Part shown: piece after piece, positions 23,366-34,284 of the stretch
How positions within the stretch are numbered: the stretch's first letter is position 1
Layout: the number at the start of each line of letters is the position of its first letter
Origin: Taiwanofungus camphoratus
Taxonomy: Eukaryota > Basidiomycota > Agaricomycetes > Polyporales > Taiwanofungaceae
NCBI GenBank assembly: GCA_003999685.1
Contig: CP021228.1
Location: 310,001-374,000 of the forward strand
Direction of reading: 5' to 3'
Length of the DNA stretch: 64,000 bases
Program-made: the position numbers and the translations under genes
Notes under the pieces: generated by a model
Seen by the model: only the letters and a program-made list of their open reading frames with translations
Databases searched by the model: none
What the model was told of the DNA's origin: nothing

Positions 23366-25072
23366 TTATGACCAATTCGATGACTCGGTCCGAAGCAGTT
23401 TCGGTACATGTTCTTGACCAGAACCACCAATATCGAATGAACAGAGCGGCCATTCATTCATCATCCATGCATGGAAGGTATTCCCCAGACGACACCATGA
23501 TCTTACGTGGAACTTCTTGGGCGCATGTTCCTCAACTACTAAAGCTCCAATGGCGCGATCTCCGATCCGGTCGACCTCTCCCCACGGGCACTGCTTCCCT
23601 ATAGATACTACAAAAGTTTTGAAACCTTGCGTCTGCCTTTCTAGGTTCCGCGGTATTTCCCAAACGGTCCCATCTGTTGCGGTGATATAGATGGTACTCG
23701 TGTCTTCATATTCAGTCATTCCAGAAAAATGGTCAACCTTGTTTTCCACGAACGTTAGGGGAGCGGCGCGGCTCGAGAAAGTAAGATACCCGGCATCATC
23801 CATGCTCGCTGGGGCCGGCATATCATCCAACCACCATTTGGCATCCGAGCCCCGGTACATTATTCCCGCCACCTCAACAAAGGTGCTATCCTTTAGTGTA
23901 TAGCCTAGACGGACCTCCCCATTCAGCAATGATGTCTGAGGTGGGTCTGGAAACGTCGAGATCTGGCTGCTAGGCGGAAGAAAGAAAGATATTGCAAGCC
24001 AGTTCGCAGGGCGGCCATTGCGCAGAGTCACCTGGGCCAGTGCCCTGGTCGCGAGCAGGCGATCATTCTGCCCGTATACGTGCGTGTCGAGCGTGACGCC
24101 GAAGAGACCCATTATACTGAAGATCATGTCGACAGGGCGGGAGGAGGTGCGCATCATCGAGCTCCGCCATATTGCCTGCTCTCGGGCAGCCCCTTTCAAA
24201 TTCATTGCGCCCCAGAGCGCTATGAGCTGCACCCGTGCACTCTCCGACGACGTTGCATCGCCTTTTGTGTTGCGAATTATAGCAGGGGGATCTCCATCCG
24301 CGGTGGCCAATGGTATGGCATTCGCGAGAATGTCTTTCAGAGGTGCCATAGCGCACCTGTATGACAGGACTTCCTCGACATTGGTTTTTGACCACCCGTG
24401 CTTCCACTTCCAGTCAAAGTTATCGAACAAGACATAAGCTTCTGGGGGCGCTACAGCTTCCTGCAATGTCCATGCACGAGTGATCCACTCCGTCTCCTCC
24501 TGCAAGGGCACTAAACGCTGGATACCGCCCGGAAGGATCAAACACACGTTGCAACGCTTGTAGATCGCAAACATGTTGCTGATCTGATAAGCCTTATCAC
24601 TGCGGTTGTTTTGGATGATGCATAATCTGTCGATCCACAGGTACTTGTACCCCTTGTTCCAAGCCGCCTCGCATGCGTAGGCTAGAATGGCGATGCCGAT
24701 TGGGTCTGAGTCTTCCGCGGCGCCCTCTACATTGAATCTTCCCCAGGAGGCATCCGAATTGCGTGGAATAGGATTACCACGCCAGACGTAAGACAGCGTC
24801 GCATACGGGACGCCAGTGTCTGGAGGAAACGAAGAAAACTCGTCCACGCACAGTTTTCTTGTCCACATCGCACCTTGGGTGAGCTTCTCGCAGTCCAGCA
24901 GGCGGAATCGTCCCGGGGTGGCTGTGCCGTTTGAGGTGATGTCGATCACTTTCCCCCTCAGCTGAAGGAGAGAAATTTCGAAAATTGTGGTCGGAGAAGC
25001 CATCGATGCGTCGGCGAATGGTTGATATGTGTGTAAAAGACTGCTATAAGGCAGCGATGACCACGATACCAA
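23366..25072 (-). CDS. HET (heterokaryon incompatibility) domain protein
   Basis: Uninterrupted 568-codon frame without introns, unlike its neighbours. The N-terminal half carries the three HET blocks: VPYATLSYVWRGN (about residue 87), KYLWIDRLCIIQNNRSDK with AIYKRCNVCLI (about 140-180) and WITRAWTLQEAVAP (about 198). HET domains have a TIR-like fold; in ascomycetes they trigger cell death when unlike individuals fuse, while in basidiomycetes the role is mostly unknown. The rest has features common to such proteins (RPVDMIFSIMGLFGV) and a C-terminal region with no domain I can name. The alternative start MASPTTIFEISL at 25003 would drop 23 residues with no domain signal; I cannot decide between them. 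It lies next to a young retrotransposon, but no damage is visible. Confidence 0.88.
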   Translation of the reverse strand: MVSWSSLPYSSLLHTYQPFADASMASPTTIFEISLLQLRGKVIDITSNGTATPGRFRLLDCEKLTQGAMWTRKLCVDEFSSFPPDTGVPYATLSYVWRGNPIPRNSDASWGRFNVEGAAEDSDPIGIAILAYACEAAWNKGYKYLWIDRLCIIQNNRSDKAYQISNMFAIYKRCNVCLILPGGIQRLVPLQEETEWITRAWTLQEAVAPPEAYVLFDNFDWKWKHGWSKTNVEEVLSYRCAMAPLKDILANAIPLATADGDPPAIIRNTKGDATSSESARVQLIALWGAMNLKGAAREQAIWRSSMMRTSSRPVDMIFSIMGLFGVTLDTHVYGQNDRLLATRALAQVTLRNGRPANWLAISFFLPPSSQISTFPDPPQTSLLNGEVRLGYTLKDSTFVEVAGIMYRGSDAKWWLDDMPAPASMDDAGYLTFSSRAAPLTFVENKVDHFSGMTEYEDTSTIYITATDGTVWEIPRNLERQTQGFKTFVVSIGKQCPWGEVDRIGDRAIGALVVEEHAPKKFHVRSWCRLGNTFHAWMMNEWPLCSFDIGGSGQEHVPKLLRTESSNWS

Positions 25073-26923
25073 TCAGTAAATATTGGCAGCATCTGAGCGC
25101 CAGAATCATAGGTATCGAGTGGTAACGCTTAGATGATTCCGTCCATTATACCCACAGGTAGTCGACGTTCTGGCAACCATCAGTGTACCTTATCATCAAC
25201 ATGCGTTGTTCGTGTAACGCGAGTTTGTAATGTGCATCGTGATCAAGAATTACACTGTCCTGGGACCTATGCGTATCAACGTAACGGACAACGATTTGGA
25301 AGCGTTTTGAGCGTAGGACAAGAACCCTGAAGTGAGAGAAATTCTACCCAGATATTATTGTCAGCGGACTGAGATCGGAGTCGAGTGTATCCAATCAACG
25401 TAAGGTTAGACATCGTCTGAGATAGATAGGTAGGTACGAGGTATACGTTATAATACCATCCCGTAAGCCTCACATATGTTGAGGGAACCATTAGTTCATA
25501 ATGGTACCGTTCTTATCAAGTTGACGCATCAAGACAAAATACGTTCATATTGTGGTACCGACGGTACAATCATTCCAGTTCATACTTGTACAGGTGCAAA
25601 CAAAACAAGACGACAGGAATCCGGTATCGACATCTGCTAGACACAAGGAAGAGACGATAGATGCTGGAAGGAGGACGGGGACATTGTCTGCAAGAAAGGA
25701 AACGAGACGGAAAGAGGAAAAAGAAAGACATCATGGTCTACCATATATGCATCACCCGGTATACTGGGTATGGGATATGTACAGCACGGAACTACCTCTC
25801 GGACGCTGGTATTGGAGCAGAAGCGCGGTCGTACTTGGAATCATAAGGTGACAGGCTGGAGCAGGGAAGGAGCCGAACTGCAGATGGTCCGCGTTTATCT
25901 GATCATGATCCGACACACTACAAGCTTGAAGTAGACCGATGGAGGCGTCTAGGACAGGTATGTCATGGGGCCGCAGGAAAATGGCATGTGCCCTCCTCAG
26001 AAACCGAAGGTAGGCAAGGGAAGGAAAGTGGTGGTGAGAGGGGAAAACACGACTGGCTACGCCGGAACTTGAGCCACGAGTGCCTTGACTTTGATGTTGA
26101 CGTCGGGGATATAAGATGTGGGAGCAACGGCCATGTCCTATGTCCGTGTAAATCAACGTTAGCTTGACCAAAGCGAACAATAACGGCGTCTAGACGGTAT
26201 GGTAGATGGGCAGAGGCACCCATATCAGTAACTGCCCTGCTGCTGCATCACGATGCGCCATCGAAAGCCAACATCACATCGCGAAGACACAAACACGGTT
26301 TGAACGGAGCGCCTTGGATACACGAGGTGACACCTTATACACCATTCGCCTGGAACGCCTGGGATGCCACCCATAGATAGTGATACACGACATCCTACTC
26401 CATTAGCTCCGACATCACTGACGTCCTAACAGGGTATTGCATAGCCAATCGCGGCACCATTGTCGGGCATATCCTACAGTCTCGATGCGTCAGGTCGATG
26501 CGATGGGCATAGATTAACCTGAGCCATGTTGGAAGCGAAGTTATGAATTGCGTGCGATGTGATTCTGATCCGAAGGCGAGAAGACATAATGTCCGCACTG
26601 GTGAGTGCTTGACAATATATAGGGAGGATCGCATGGGTGGATTTGACTATGAGAATTGAAGACTGTGCTGGTAAAAGAAACGATGTCGGAGAGGCTTGAG
26701 ATGAATGATGGCTGATTGATAGACGGGTACGAGTGCGTGATGGAGTATAGTGGTGGAAAATAGAGCAGCAATGTGGAAATAGCAGGAATTATGGTGGACG
26801 AGCCGGCGAAGCGGTAAGATTCGATAATGTCGGGCAGAATGGTCAGTTCAAGGGTCGAGGATAAGATACAGGTAGACAGATCGACGAAAAGGAGAATGTC
26901 AGGTTAATGAGACACCAGGCGAC
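25073..26923. other. Long intergenic region
   Basis: Promoter side of the HET gene and 3' side of Mo25, both on the minus strand. Sequence is purine-rich in places (25590-25740, aagaaagacatc). Open frames here are short, lack splice continuity and match nothing I know. Confidence 0.45.
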
Positions 26924-28347
26924 TCAGAGGTTCTGAATCTGAACGATCAGGAACTGTTTCTCGTCCTGCATCATGTACAAGCAATTTGTCAAGTAGTCAG
27001 CGAACAACAGACTGTTTGCAAAGCCTTAGCACGTACCGTGAACTGTTCGTCTGTGGAACAATAAATGAATTCGTAAGCGGAAACTACAACATAAGGGTTG
27101 CCACAGAACACGACGTACCCTCTTTGTCATTGTGGAAGTTCTTGAGGAATGCAAGGAGCTTTTCCTTGTTACGTCGGAGTATATTTTCTATCTGTGGTGG
27201 CTTCTTCGGATTCGCCACGAACACCTGAGCAAACAGGCACCATACACATCCAACTCAATGACAAGAAAAGGTTCCTATGCCGGCGCACCTTGAACACATG
27301 GAATGCCTCAAATTGAATGTTGCGGCTCTTATCGCGGAGGAGGTTCATCATCATCTTGAGGTTCGCCTCGCTCGCGATATAGCGCGTCATCACAGCAAAA
27401 TTCGCTCGATCAAGTAGGATCTCGCCAAGTAGTTTCAGAGACTGCCGCTTCGTCACATAATTGCCCGACATGATGAGAGTGGTATATGACTGGAAGAACT
27501 GTTGTAAAAGGATTAGAGATGAGAAGTAGGCTTGATTACTAATGACGTACACGCTCGTAGTTCTTATCAAGATAGTCCGCGACCATAGTCTTGTGGCGCG
27601 TAAGTGTCTCCTTGAGATTTGCAAACGCATCGCACGACACACCGAACGTTGTCGTCTCAATAAAATGTGGGAACGTGTAGAACCTGGACTGGACGTCAGG
27701 CCAAGGCCACAGGCAACCCATGGGACGATCGCCACACTTACTGCTCCGAATGCAGCAGGATCCTCGCGAGCGGCTCGTGACGGAGCATCTCGCGGAGGAT
27801 CATACCGGTGTTCAGCGCGACATCCTCGTTCTTGTACCCATCAAATGCCGCGAAGAGCACTTCTGGCCGCCCGCACAGGTACTCCACCGTCGGGAACCGC
27901 GCGCCGATCTGCCTTCGCAGTAGGTTGTTGAAGATCTGCACCACATCCTTACGTGCCTCGAACTCGAGCCGCTGGATGTTCGCCAGAAGATGGTACAGCA
28001 GGTCTGTCGAGTACGTCTCCTGTGCCAACTGCGCGACCAATTCCGGGAGCGGGTCTGTGAATGAGTCAGTGAGTCAAGAAGTAACATACGACTTGTCTAG
28101 TAAGCGGGTGAGCGGGGGCTTACCGCCGTCTCCGTACAAGATCGCCTTGATCTGCTGCAAGTTCTTTGCTACCTCATCGTTCGCCTGAAGTACAAATATA
28201 AGCTGAGCGAGACTGGTTGAAAGCAGTGACGCTCGCCTTCCGCCTAGTTTCTCCGCCTGGTGGGCCTGCTTCCAACTTCGGCAGCGCGTCTCGCAATCCA
28301 CGGATGAGGTCTGGCGGTGTGCGTGGCTTGCTCTTGAAGAAATTCAT
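26924..28347 (-). CDS. HYM1: Mo25/Hym1 family scaffold protein (CAB39-like)
   Basis: Mo25 is an armadillo/HEAT-like scaffold that activates GCK-type kinases: STRAD-LKB1 in animals and the RAM/MOR network (Hym1/Pmo25) controlling polarity and cell separation in fungi. The start at 28347 gives [20 protein letters not shown], the canonical N-terminus. Later blocks: [147 protein letters not shown] and, last, [13 protein letters not shown]. About seven short introns interrupt it, for example after RRKAS, GDG, LLHSEQ, KNYER and HVFK. Length is close to the family's 330-340 residues, and all the conserved blocks I expect are present. Confidence 0.93.
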
Positions 28348-28814
28348 AGTGATGGCAGTGGAATATGTGCCCAAGTTGGATCAGTGTGCCAATGGGGCAG
28401 AGACAGCCGCCAGTGTCTGTTAAGATATGAAGCGGCCGGTCTACGTCAGAGCGTTCAGGAAGGTATATAGCAAGGGTATAGCTGGTATTGCGCGCCGGAT
28501 CAGCCAGCAATAAGACGGGGGTTATATAGGTAACAGGTTTCTATACCCGAATATACAAGTCTGCGACGAGATGAAGAGGATGAGATGAATCGACCCGGAA
28601 GCTCCCCAGCCCAGTGGTCCATTTCAACTTTGCACGTGATTTCAATCTGTAGGCACGTGGCACGCGTCTCCAGATTGAAAATATCGCGTGGATATTATGC
28701 ACGTGAACTCTCGGATGTAGCATACGATTGGCTGCTAGGAGGTAGAGAGCTTTAACAAGCTGACCGCAGCAGTTGGGACAGAACGCCATAACAGAAATAG
28801 TGTCCCTTATCCAC
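28348..28814. other. Intergenic region with diverged outer edge of the inverted repeat
   Basis: Upstream of Mo25 (-) and of the left SNARE copy (+). From about 28750 the sequence (gctgaccgcagcag, cataacagaaat) matches the promoter of the right SNARE copy near 40680-40760 in reverse complement, at clearly lower identity than inside the arm. Confidence 0.55.
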
Positions 28815-29726
28815 GTATCGGGACCCAGCAATGTCTCTCGTATGAGCTGCTTTTTCAAACCCCATGACATTGTCTTAGATGCTCTGCGATGGTTGAGACT
28901 CGCGCGACGAGGGCGTGGATTTGAGCCGGTTTTCTTACGAGGTGGATATCCTCAAGTTTTGCTCTCAATTTTTGCTTGAGAGGCGATTGGACCTAACATG
29001 ATTGTAGCAACTCAGACGATTTTGTCCAAGATCCCTCCGAACAATAGCAAGTTGACTTATGTCTGGGAGCAGTATCTGTTCCACTACGTGTCGGAGGGAG
29101 GATTCACGTATCTCGTCATGGCAGACGATGCTGCAGGACGGTGAGTATTTCTTGCTGAATCCGTTCTGCCAGGATGACTCAGTGGCAAGGGCCTGATGAC
29201 AGCCGAATGCCGTTCACCTTCCTCGCTGAGCTCCAGCAGAAATTCACCTCTCTCCCCTCCGCTTCCGACACCACCTCGCTCTCCGCCGCGCCCGCGTACG
29301 GCCTGCAAGGTACCTTCGGGCCGACCATCGCGCAGCTCATGCACACGTACAACACCGCGCCCCCTGCCGACGAGCTCACACGCGCACAGTCAGAGCTCGC
29401 GCAGGTCAAGGACATCATGGTGCAGAACGTCGAGCAGATCCTATCGCGTGGGGAGCGCATCGAGCTACTCGTGGACAAGACGGACAACATGGCGAGCCAG
29501 GCGACGGCGTTCAGGCGAGGGGCGCGGACTGTGAGGCGCAGCATGTGGTGGAAGAATAAGCGGGTGGTGGGCTTGAGTATTGTGGTGGGCTTGGTGTGTA
29601 GATACTTACGAAGCCATCACGTCACCTGGCACGAGCTCACGGTCCATTTCTTTGTAGGTCCTTCTCTGGATCATTGCAGCTCAGTTCTGTGGAGCGGGCT
29701 TGAACGAATGTGGGACAAGTTCATGA
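28815..29726 (+). pseudogene. VAMP7-type R-SNARE copy with an inverted exon
   Basis: Paralogue of the intact gene at 39752-40653. Its 3' exons are whole: longin part TQTILSKIPPNNSKLTYVWE onward, SNARE helix and membrane anchor, ending at 29726. The 5' end is not. The first exon ATGTCTCTC is kept (about 28823), but the segment 28879-28928, where exon 2 should lie, is the reverse complement of the intact exon's first half (gatggttgag..gggcgtggat reads on the plus strand in both copies although the arms are inverted). Read as an exon it meets a stop at once. The sequence beyond the inversion (ttctta, gtggatatc) is again in normal orientation, so this is an in-place micro-inversion of about 50 bp. 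A shorter protein from an internal start is possible but unsupported. Confidence 0.82.
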
Positions 29727-30191
29727 GCTAGGCGTACGTCTGTTTCTTTTTTACGTGTCCGGTCTCCATGCATAGCAGATCTCTGCCACCCGCTGCCTAA
29801 TGTTAGACTTATTCATATTCATCTTCTACTTTTTTTTTTTCTATTGTACATCAGCAATCGATTGTCGCTTTCTGTTTTCGTCGCGTGTTCGCGCATATGT
29901 CTCTGCAAGAGAGTTGTTCCAAGTCCACTGCATCAGCTCGAGAGCACGGTTGCAGGTTAGCTTCGTTCTTCCTTTCGAGTGCTGTTGATAAGAAAGAAGC
30001 ACATCAAGCTGCGACGGTTGCTTACCTACGATTTCATAAGCTTGAGGGTTTCTGCGAGTACTGACAAGTCTTGGCCATCAAAGGAACTATGGCAGCGTGT
30101 ATTTTGCCGCGCGGCTGTCTCGCGATTCTAATATGGGGGTCAGCAGCGCAGACCAGGGATGTTTGGCGACGGTGCCCCAATCGTAGAAGCG

Positions 30192-30251
30192 GCCTTTCTC
30201 GAATGGTGGAACATGAAGGACCGATGTATATATCCTGGAAGGAAAGCCTGA
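30192..30251 (-). repeat. Scar: promoter copy of the MDR gene without the gene (left arm)
   Basis: Reverse complement of 39227-39286. About 87% identical to the stretch just upstream of the MDR gene (34208-34268: gccatccctcaggctttc, then ggtccttcatgttcca). The sequence continuing past it matches the stretch downstream of that gene (36229-36372), with the gene missing. Confidence 0.75.
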
Positions 30252-30361
30252 GGGATGGCTAAAGCTATGGAGCCCTATGTATCTGAGAACCACACATATG
30301 CTCTTCACTGTTATAGCACGCCAGGCCTCTGAACTGTTGACTTTGAGCACTGCGTCGTGAT

Positions 30362-31169
30362 TAGTGTGGTGGGCAAAACTCCAGGAGACCTCGCCAATCG
30401 CCGGCGAGGCAATACTGTCGTCAGTGCTGCCTGGTGACTGCTGGCGATGATGGCGAAACTGGTGAAACTATGAAACTGCTCGTTCTAATGAAATGGTACT
30501 GCAGGTAGCTACAAGTATGATGATAATACAGTCAACTCCCTCTTAACCCATACCTCTCAAAACCCATACTCCCTTTAAACCCATAGCTTTTCCGATCCAC
30601 CAAATTGCTTTGTGGGGTGTAACAGTCCTCCCCATAACCCATACTCCCTGATAACCCATAGCTTGTATCTTCCACTGAGGGGGTATGGGTTAAGAGGGAG
30701 TTGACTGTAATAAATGATGTTGAATCCCACTTCTCGGCGCCTGTCTCCGTTGCGATATGTGCTCCGGGCCTACTAACCACGGCATCCCCCACCAAGTTGG
30801 GGCTGCCGCAGATCATGTGAGCGCACATTTCACAGGCAGCTGAAACTCAAGAGCAGGACAGGTAGACAGAGATGATCAGACTTTGTCGTCAACAGCATAC
30901 TCTGCTGGCATGCATGACTCCAAGGTGTACCAGAAAAGGGGACTCCTCAACCACCTTTTACTGTTGTTCAAGCAAGATTATGAAAATATATGTACATAGA
31001 AAGAGTGAGTGTAGTGAATGCAAGAATCATGAGGATACCGACTTTGGGGGGCAGCTCCGGCGCTTATGAGTTTGGCCAGGTATCGCCATAAAGAGGTGCG
31101 TCGCCAGGCTGGCGATCGCCGTCGCCGGCGATGGCGAGTGTTTCCGGCGACGTTTTGCAAACAACACTA
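30362..31169. mobile_element. Non-autonomous hAT-like DNA transposon (left arm)
   Basis: 808 bp bounded by the 8-bp target duplication GTCGTGAT (30354-30361 and 31170-31177), the length made by hAT transposases. Imperfect terminal inverted repeats start TAGTGTGGTGGGCAAAAC and, from the other end, TAGTGTTGTTTGCAAAAC. Subterminal regions are rich in GGCGA/TCGCC words (30390-30450 and 31095-31150), like hAT transposase binding sites. There is no transposase frame. A mariner-type MITE is nested at 30529-30707. Confidence 0.85.
30529..30707. mobile_element. Tc1/mariner-type MITE nested in the hAT element (left arm)
   Basis: 179 bp with terminal inverted repeats CAGTCAACTCCCTCTTAACC, flanked by TA on both sides (30527-30528 and 30708-30709). 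The termini resemble those of pogo/Fot1 elements in fungi. Internally the phrase aacccatactccct recurs in both halves. It has no coding capacity and must have inserted after the hAT element. Confidence 0.88.
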
Positions 31170-31338
31170 GTCGTGATATCTGATGCTCGGAGATCTCCGA
31201 AAACACGAGAATTGCATGTGGCCACCCTTCCTTCCGTCCTCGTTCAATCGTCTGTGCAGCTACGCTCGACTTATCGAGATGACACGACCCTTGTGCGTTT
31301 AAGCTGATGCATATCTACCCTCACACCGCCCATTGAAA

Positions 31339-32500
31339 ATGCGCTTCAAACACCTTTTTAGCTGCTCACCCTTCTCTGGCCTCCATATACGACTACGACT
31401 ACCGTTCATGTCTGCCTTTGACGACATCGTACATCTCAAACGTCTCTTCGAACCGTGTGACGAAAATCCTCGTCGTGACAATAAGCCATACTCTATCGTT
31501 ACGCTCGAGCAGCTGTATGTCAGCGGTGACCCCAGGCTTTATGACTGTGTGATCTCTGAGATCACACTTTGGAAGTCCAGGTCTCTGCCGAATCATGAAT
31601 TCGTTGTCGCACAAGTCAGCTACCAGGGGAGGATCATTGGCGCTCTGCGGATCGAACGCACCATCATGCCCACTGATGGTCCTTCGGCGAACTCGTCAAG
31701 TGTGTCCCTGACCAGCAGCCCATCTTCCCCTGGTCTTCGTGCACATGATCCCATCACGATCTACACTTCGGAGGACATCATCGCAGCGACGAGAGACTCG
31801 CATAAGATTGCACCCTACATCTTGACGGAGACTGTGACTATCGCTTCGGTCATTGCGGCCTGCTTCGTTCTAAACCAGGAATATCCAGTGTACCAATTGC
31901 CCTCAAAACAGTGCTACTGGTTTGCAGGACTGGCGTTCCGTCTGATTGCTGGAGACAATGTGATGCAGCAGATGGAAGTTAGGGACACACGGAGGGCCGG
32001 AGACTTTGGCAGCTTCATCCATGTGATGAAAGAGCCGGACATGACGCAGCAAGCGCAAACCTTCAGACCAAAGTTCGAGGCCAAGTTACAAATGATTGAA
32101 GATGGTGTCGCTGAGAGAAAGCGAATGCTCTCCGCAGAGAGGAGGTTGACCGAAATGGAGAGGCAACACAGGGATGAGGCAGAGAAACGCAGGGAGGAGA
32201 CAGAGAGACACAGGGAGGAGACAGAGAGACTCAAAGATGAGGCAGAGAAACGCAGGGAGGAGACAGAGAAACGTAGGGAGGAGGCAGAGAGACTCAAGGA
32301 CGAGGCAGAGAGACGCAAGGACGAGGCAGAGAGGAGGTTGACCGAAAAGGAGAGGCAAAACAACGCACTTGAGCTTGAACTAAGGAGGTATAGGCAGATG
32401 CACTTGGAGACCACTGCGGTGAGTGCCTCGTATGGTCGTCCCTCTTGCCTATCTCATGCTCACTTTTGTTCAGTCTGAGGAACCGAGCAGGCAACTTTGA
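31339..32500 (+). CDS. Orphan protein with conserved N-domain and long charged coiled coil (left copy)
   Basis: Two exons, 31339-32418 and 32474-32500, about 368 residues; a second ATG at 31408 gives MSAFDDIVHLKRLF and may be the real start. The N-terminal 200 residues contain YSIVTLEQLYVSGDPRLYD, TVTIASVIAACFVLNQEYPV and QCYWFAGLAFRLIAGDN, a pattern I have met in agaricomycete hypothetical proteins without known function. Residues about 250-345 are a Glu/Arg-rich coil of 7-residue units (EKRREETERHREET, ERLKDEAEKRREE) framed by two RRLTE-ERQ blocks. The gene ends ETTASEEPSRQL after the short intron. It is a near-identical paralogue of 36786-38139 but with 64 fewer coil residues. Function unknown. 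Confidence 0.75.
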
Positions 32501-32573
32501 ACACGCCGCGGGCACTCTACAAGGCGTAGAACGTGTGCATTCGGAATCGTCATATCGCATGACTCGGTAGGGC

Positions 32574-34207
32574 TGTCGTTCGTCCCGTCTTGTCCACATA
32601 CCATATTGTCGCTTTCATCGCTGTCGCTGTTGCTCTCGGTGTTCCATGTCCTTGGTCGCTTAGCTTGATCTGTCACTATGCTTCTTGCTGTAAATGTCGT
32701 GTTCGCGCATCTTTGGTCCAGTCACATCTGCTGTCGCGCGATTGCTTGGATCATGTATGTACTGTGTAATGAGTGCTCTATAACTGTCCGCTAATGTCTG
32801 CTCCGTTGAGCTTAAGCTTGAATGCATGAGCATTCGTAGACGACAATCTCCTCGAGCGCACAACTATCCATGGCGGACTTCTTGCGGCCAAATGGACACT
32901 TTTAACTAGTCCTGTGATTCCTGTCAACCCTCAACAAACAGTCTTCCTAATTCTTTAGTAGGTCTCCGATTGATAAGGGCTGTTGACAAAGAGAGACGAC
33001 AAAACGTCTAGAGAAATTCAACTATGAATCGCAATGAGCGAAACGGTATATGGTGATTGCAAGTCACTGTAATTTGGCATTTGGCTCTGGGAATGGTAGT
33101 CGACTTGGGGTTTACAATAGCTTCGCCCTGTCCGCCGCCCACGCCGCCTACGCCGCCTTATGTACGGTATTGCGTGCTTGCGGTCAAGACTGCCAGAAGT
33201 TTCAAGTATCGACGATCGGCACTTGAGGCCAGAAATTCACTGCCTTAAAACAATCTATGCTGGACCTGGCAAGTTCCCTTGGCCCAAGGGTGCGTGGTGC
33301 AGATCCTATTAATGAACACACCATCTCTCCAGCATTTGCTGTCGAAATATCAGATGAGATTGTGAATGTGCCGGAGAGCATACATAGGAAGCCCTTTCCC
33401 ATACCTAAGTGGTGTGACTGCATGCGCCCTCACACTTGCCTCAACTTTCCATCCGCCACTTGATTTGGAACGGAAGTGCAACAGCTTTGCAAGGTCTGTC
33501 CGAGAGTTTCGGCAAAGAGGCCGGGTAGCAGATTTGATTTTGGACTCTGATTTTGGACTCACGCTATTTGTATTGCGAGCCCAGAAGGTACAATCAGCGT
33601 TCTGAACCCATAGCGACTAACCTTAGTAGGAGGTGCATGATATTTGCGCTCCCACATACTCGTACTGATGGCAAGGTCACCGCACCGGGTCATAGGTGCG
33701 ATCCTCACCGCGTCTTAGTACTAGCTTACTTGTTGCGGTATATGAATGCTGATTTCATCATCATCATCATAGGTGCGATCCTAGTCCTAGAGTACAGCGT
33801 CTGGAACGGGAGAACGAGGGCCTCAATATACGCGAAGCTCACACATCCTACATTTGTCGAACGAACCGACGGTCACGGACGGGATTGGATGTGGGTACTG
33901 CACTTGATGACTGATCTTCGAGGACTTTGTATCGGATTGTATCGATAGACTCGTCGAGATTATGCGGCGACCAAGGGGGCGATACATGTGCTAGATTTGA
34001 AAGTAAGACGACCTTTCTTGGTCCTGACGTTCGACTCGATAGGCCCGGGACCTGCATTGAAGGTTCTAACTTAGGGGCAGGATTAGGCGCTCTCAGAGAT
34101 CAAACTTGGCCTGACACATTGGAAGATGAATTTGACCACTGGACCTGCGCCACAGATGTCGACAGGTCTACAGCGATGATGCATGATGCGTAAGCGAGCG
34201 CTTGCAT
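32574..34207. other. Left part of the spacer between inverted arms
   Basis: From 32574 to about 32840 the sequence is still homologous to 36435-36712 (reverse complement) at reduced identity, with small insertions and deletions. From 32840 to 34207 I see no homology to the rest of the window and no gene. Short frames at 33257-33605 show no domain. Catcatcatcat at 33758 is a small simple repeat. Confidence 0.55.
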
Positions 34208-34284
34208 GGCCATCCCTCAGGCTTTCGCTTCCACGATATATATAGGTCCTTCATGTTCCATCAATCGCAAATTCCAGTCTGACC

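Larger units (their letters stand above)
28973..32573 (+). repeat. Left arm of a large inverted repeat (homogenised core)
   Basis: Reverse complement of 36713-40505. Paired positions sum to 69478 along most of the arm, and to 69286 beyond the coiled-coil repeat, where the right arm is 192 bp longer. Only a few base differences are visible, mostly in the SNARE exons; the middle looks identical. Edges are sharp (tgcttgagagg at 28973; ggtagggc ending 32573), yet diverged homology goes on for 200-300 bp on each side. Contents: SNARE gene remnant, hAT-type element, orphan coiled-coil gene. Confidence 0.95.

Noticed and set aside
25552-26223. Small genes between HET and Mo25
   Set aside because: Frames are short, start contexts are poor and no splice chain or domain could be found.
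30529-30707. Hairpin read as a non-coding RNA or terminator
   Set aside because: The TA flanks and 20-bp terminal inverted repeats explain it better as a MITE.
32086-32358. Leu/Cys-rich frame opposite the coiled coil (and its mirror at 36883-37392)
   Set aside because: Low-complexity antisense reading of the Glu/Arg repeat; no start context or domain.
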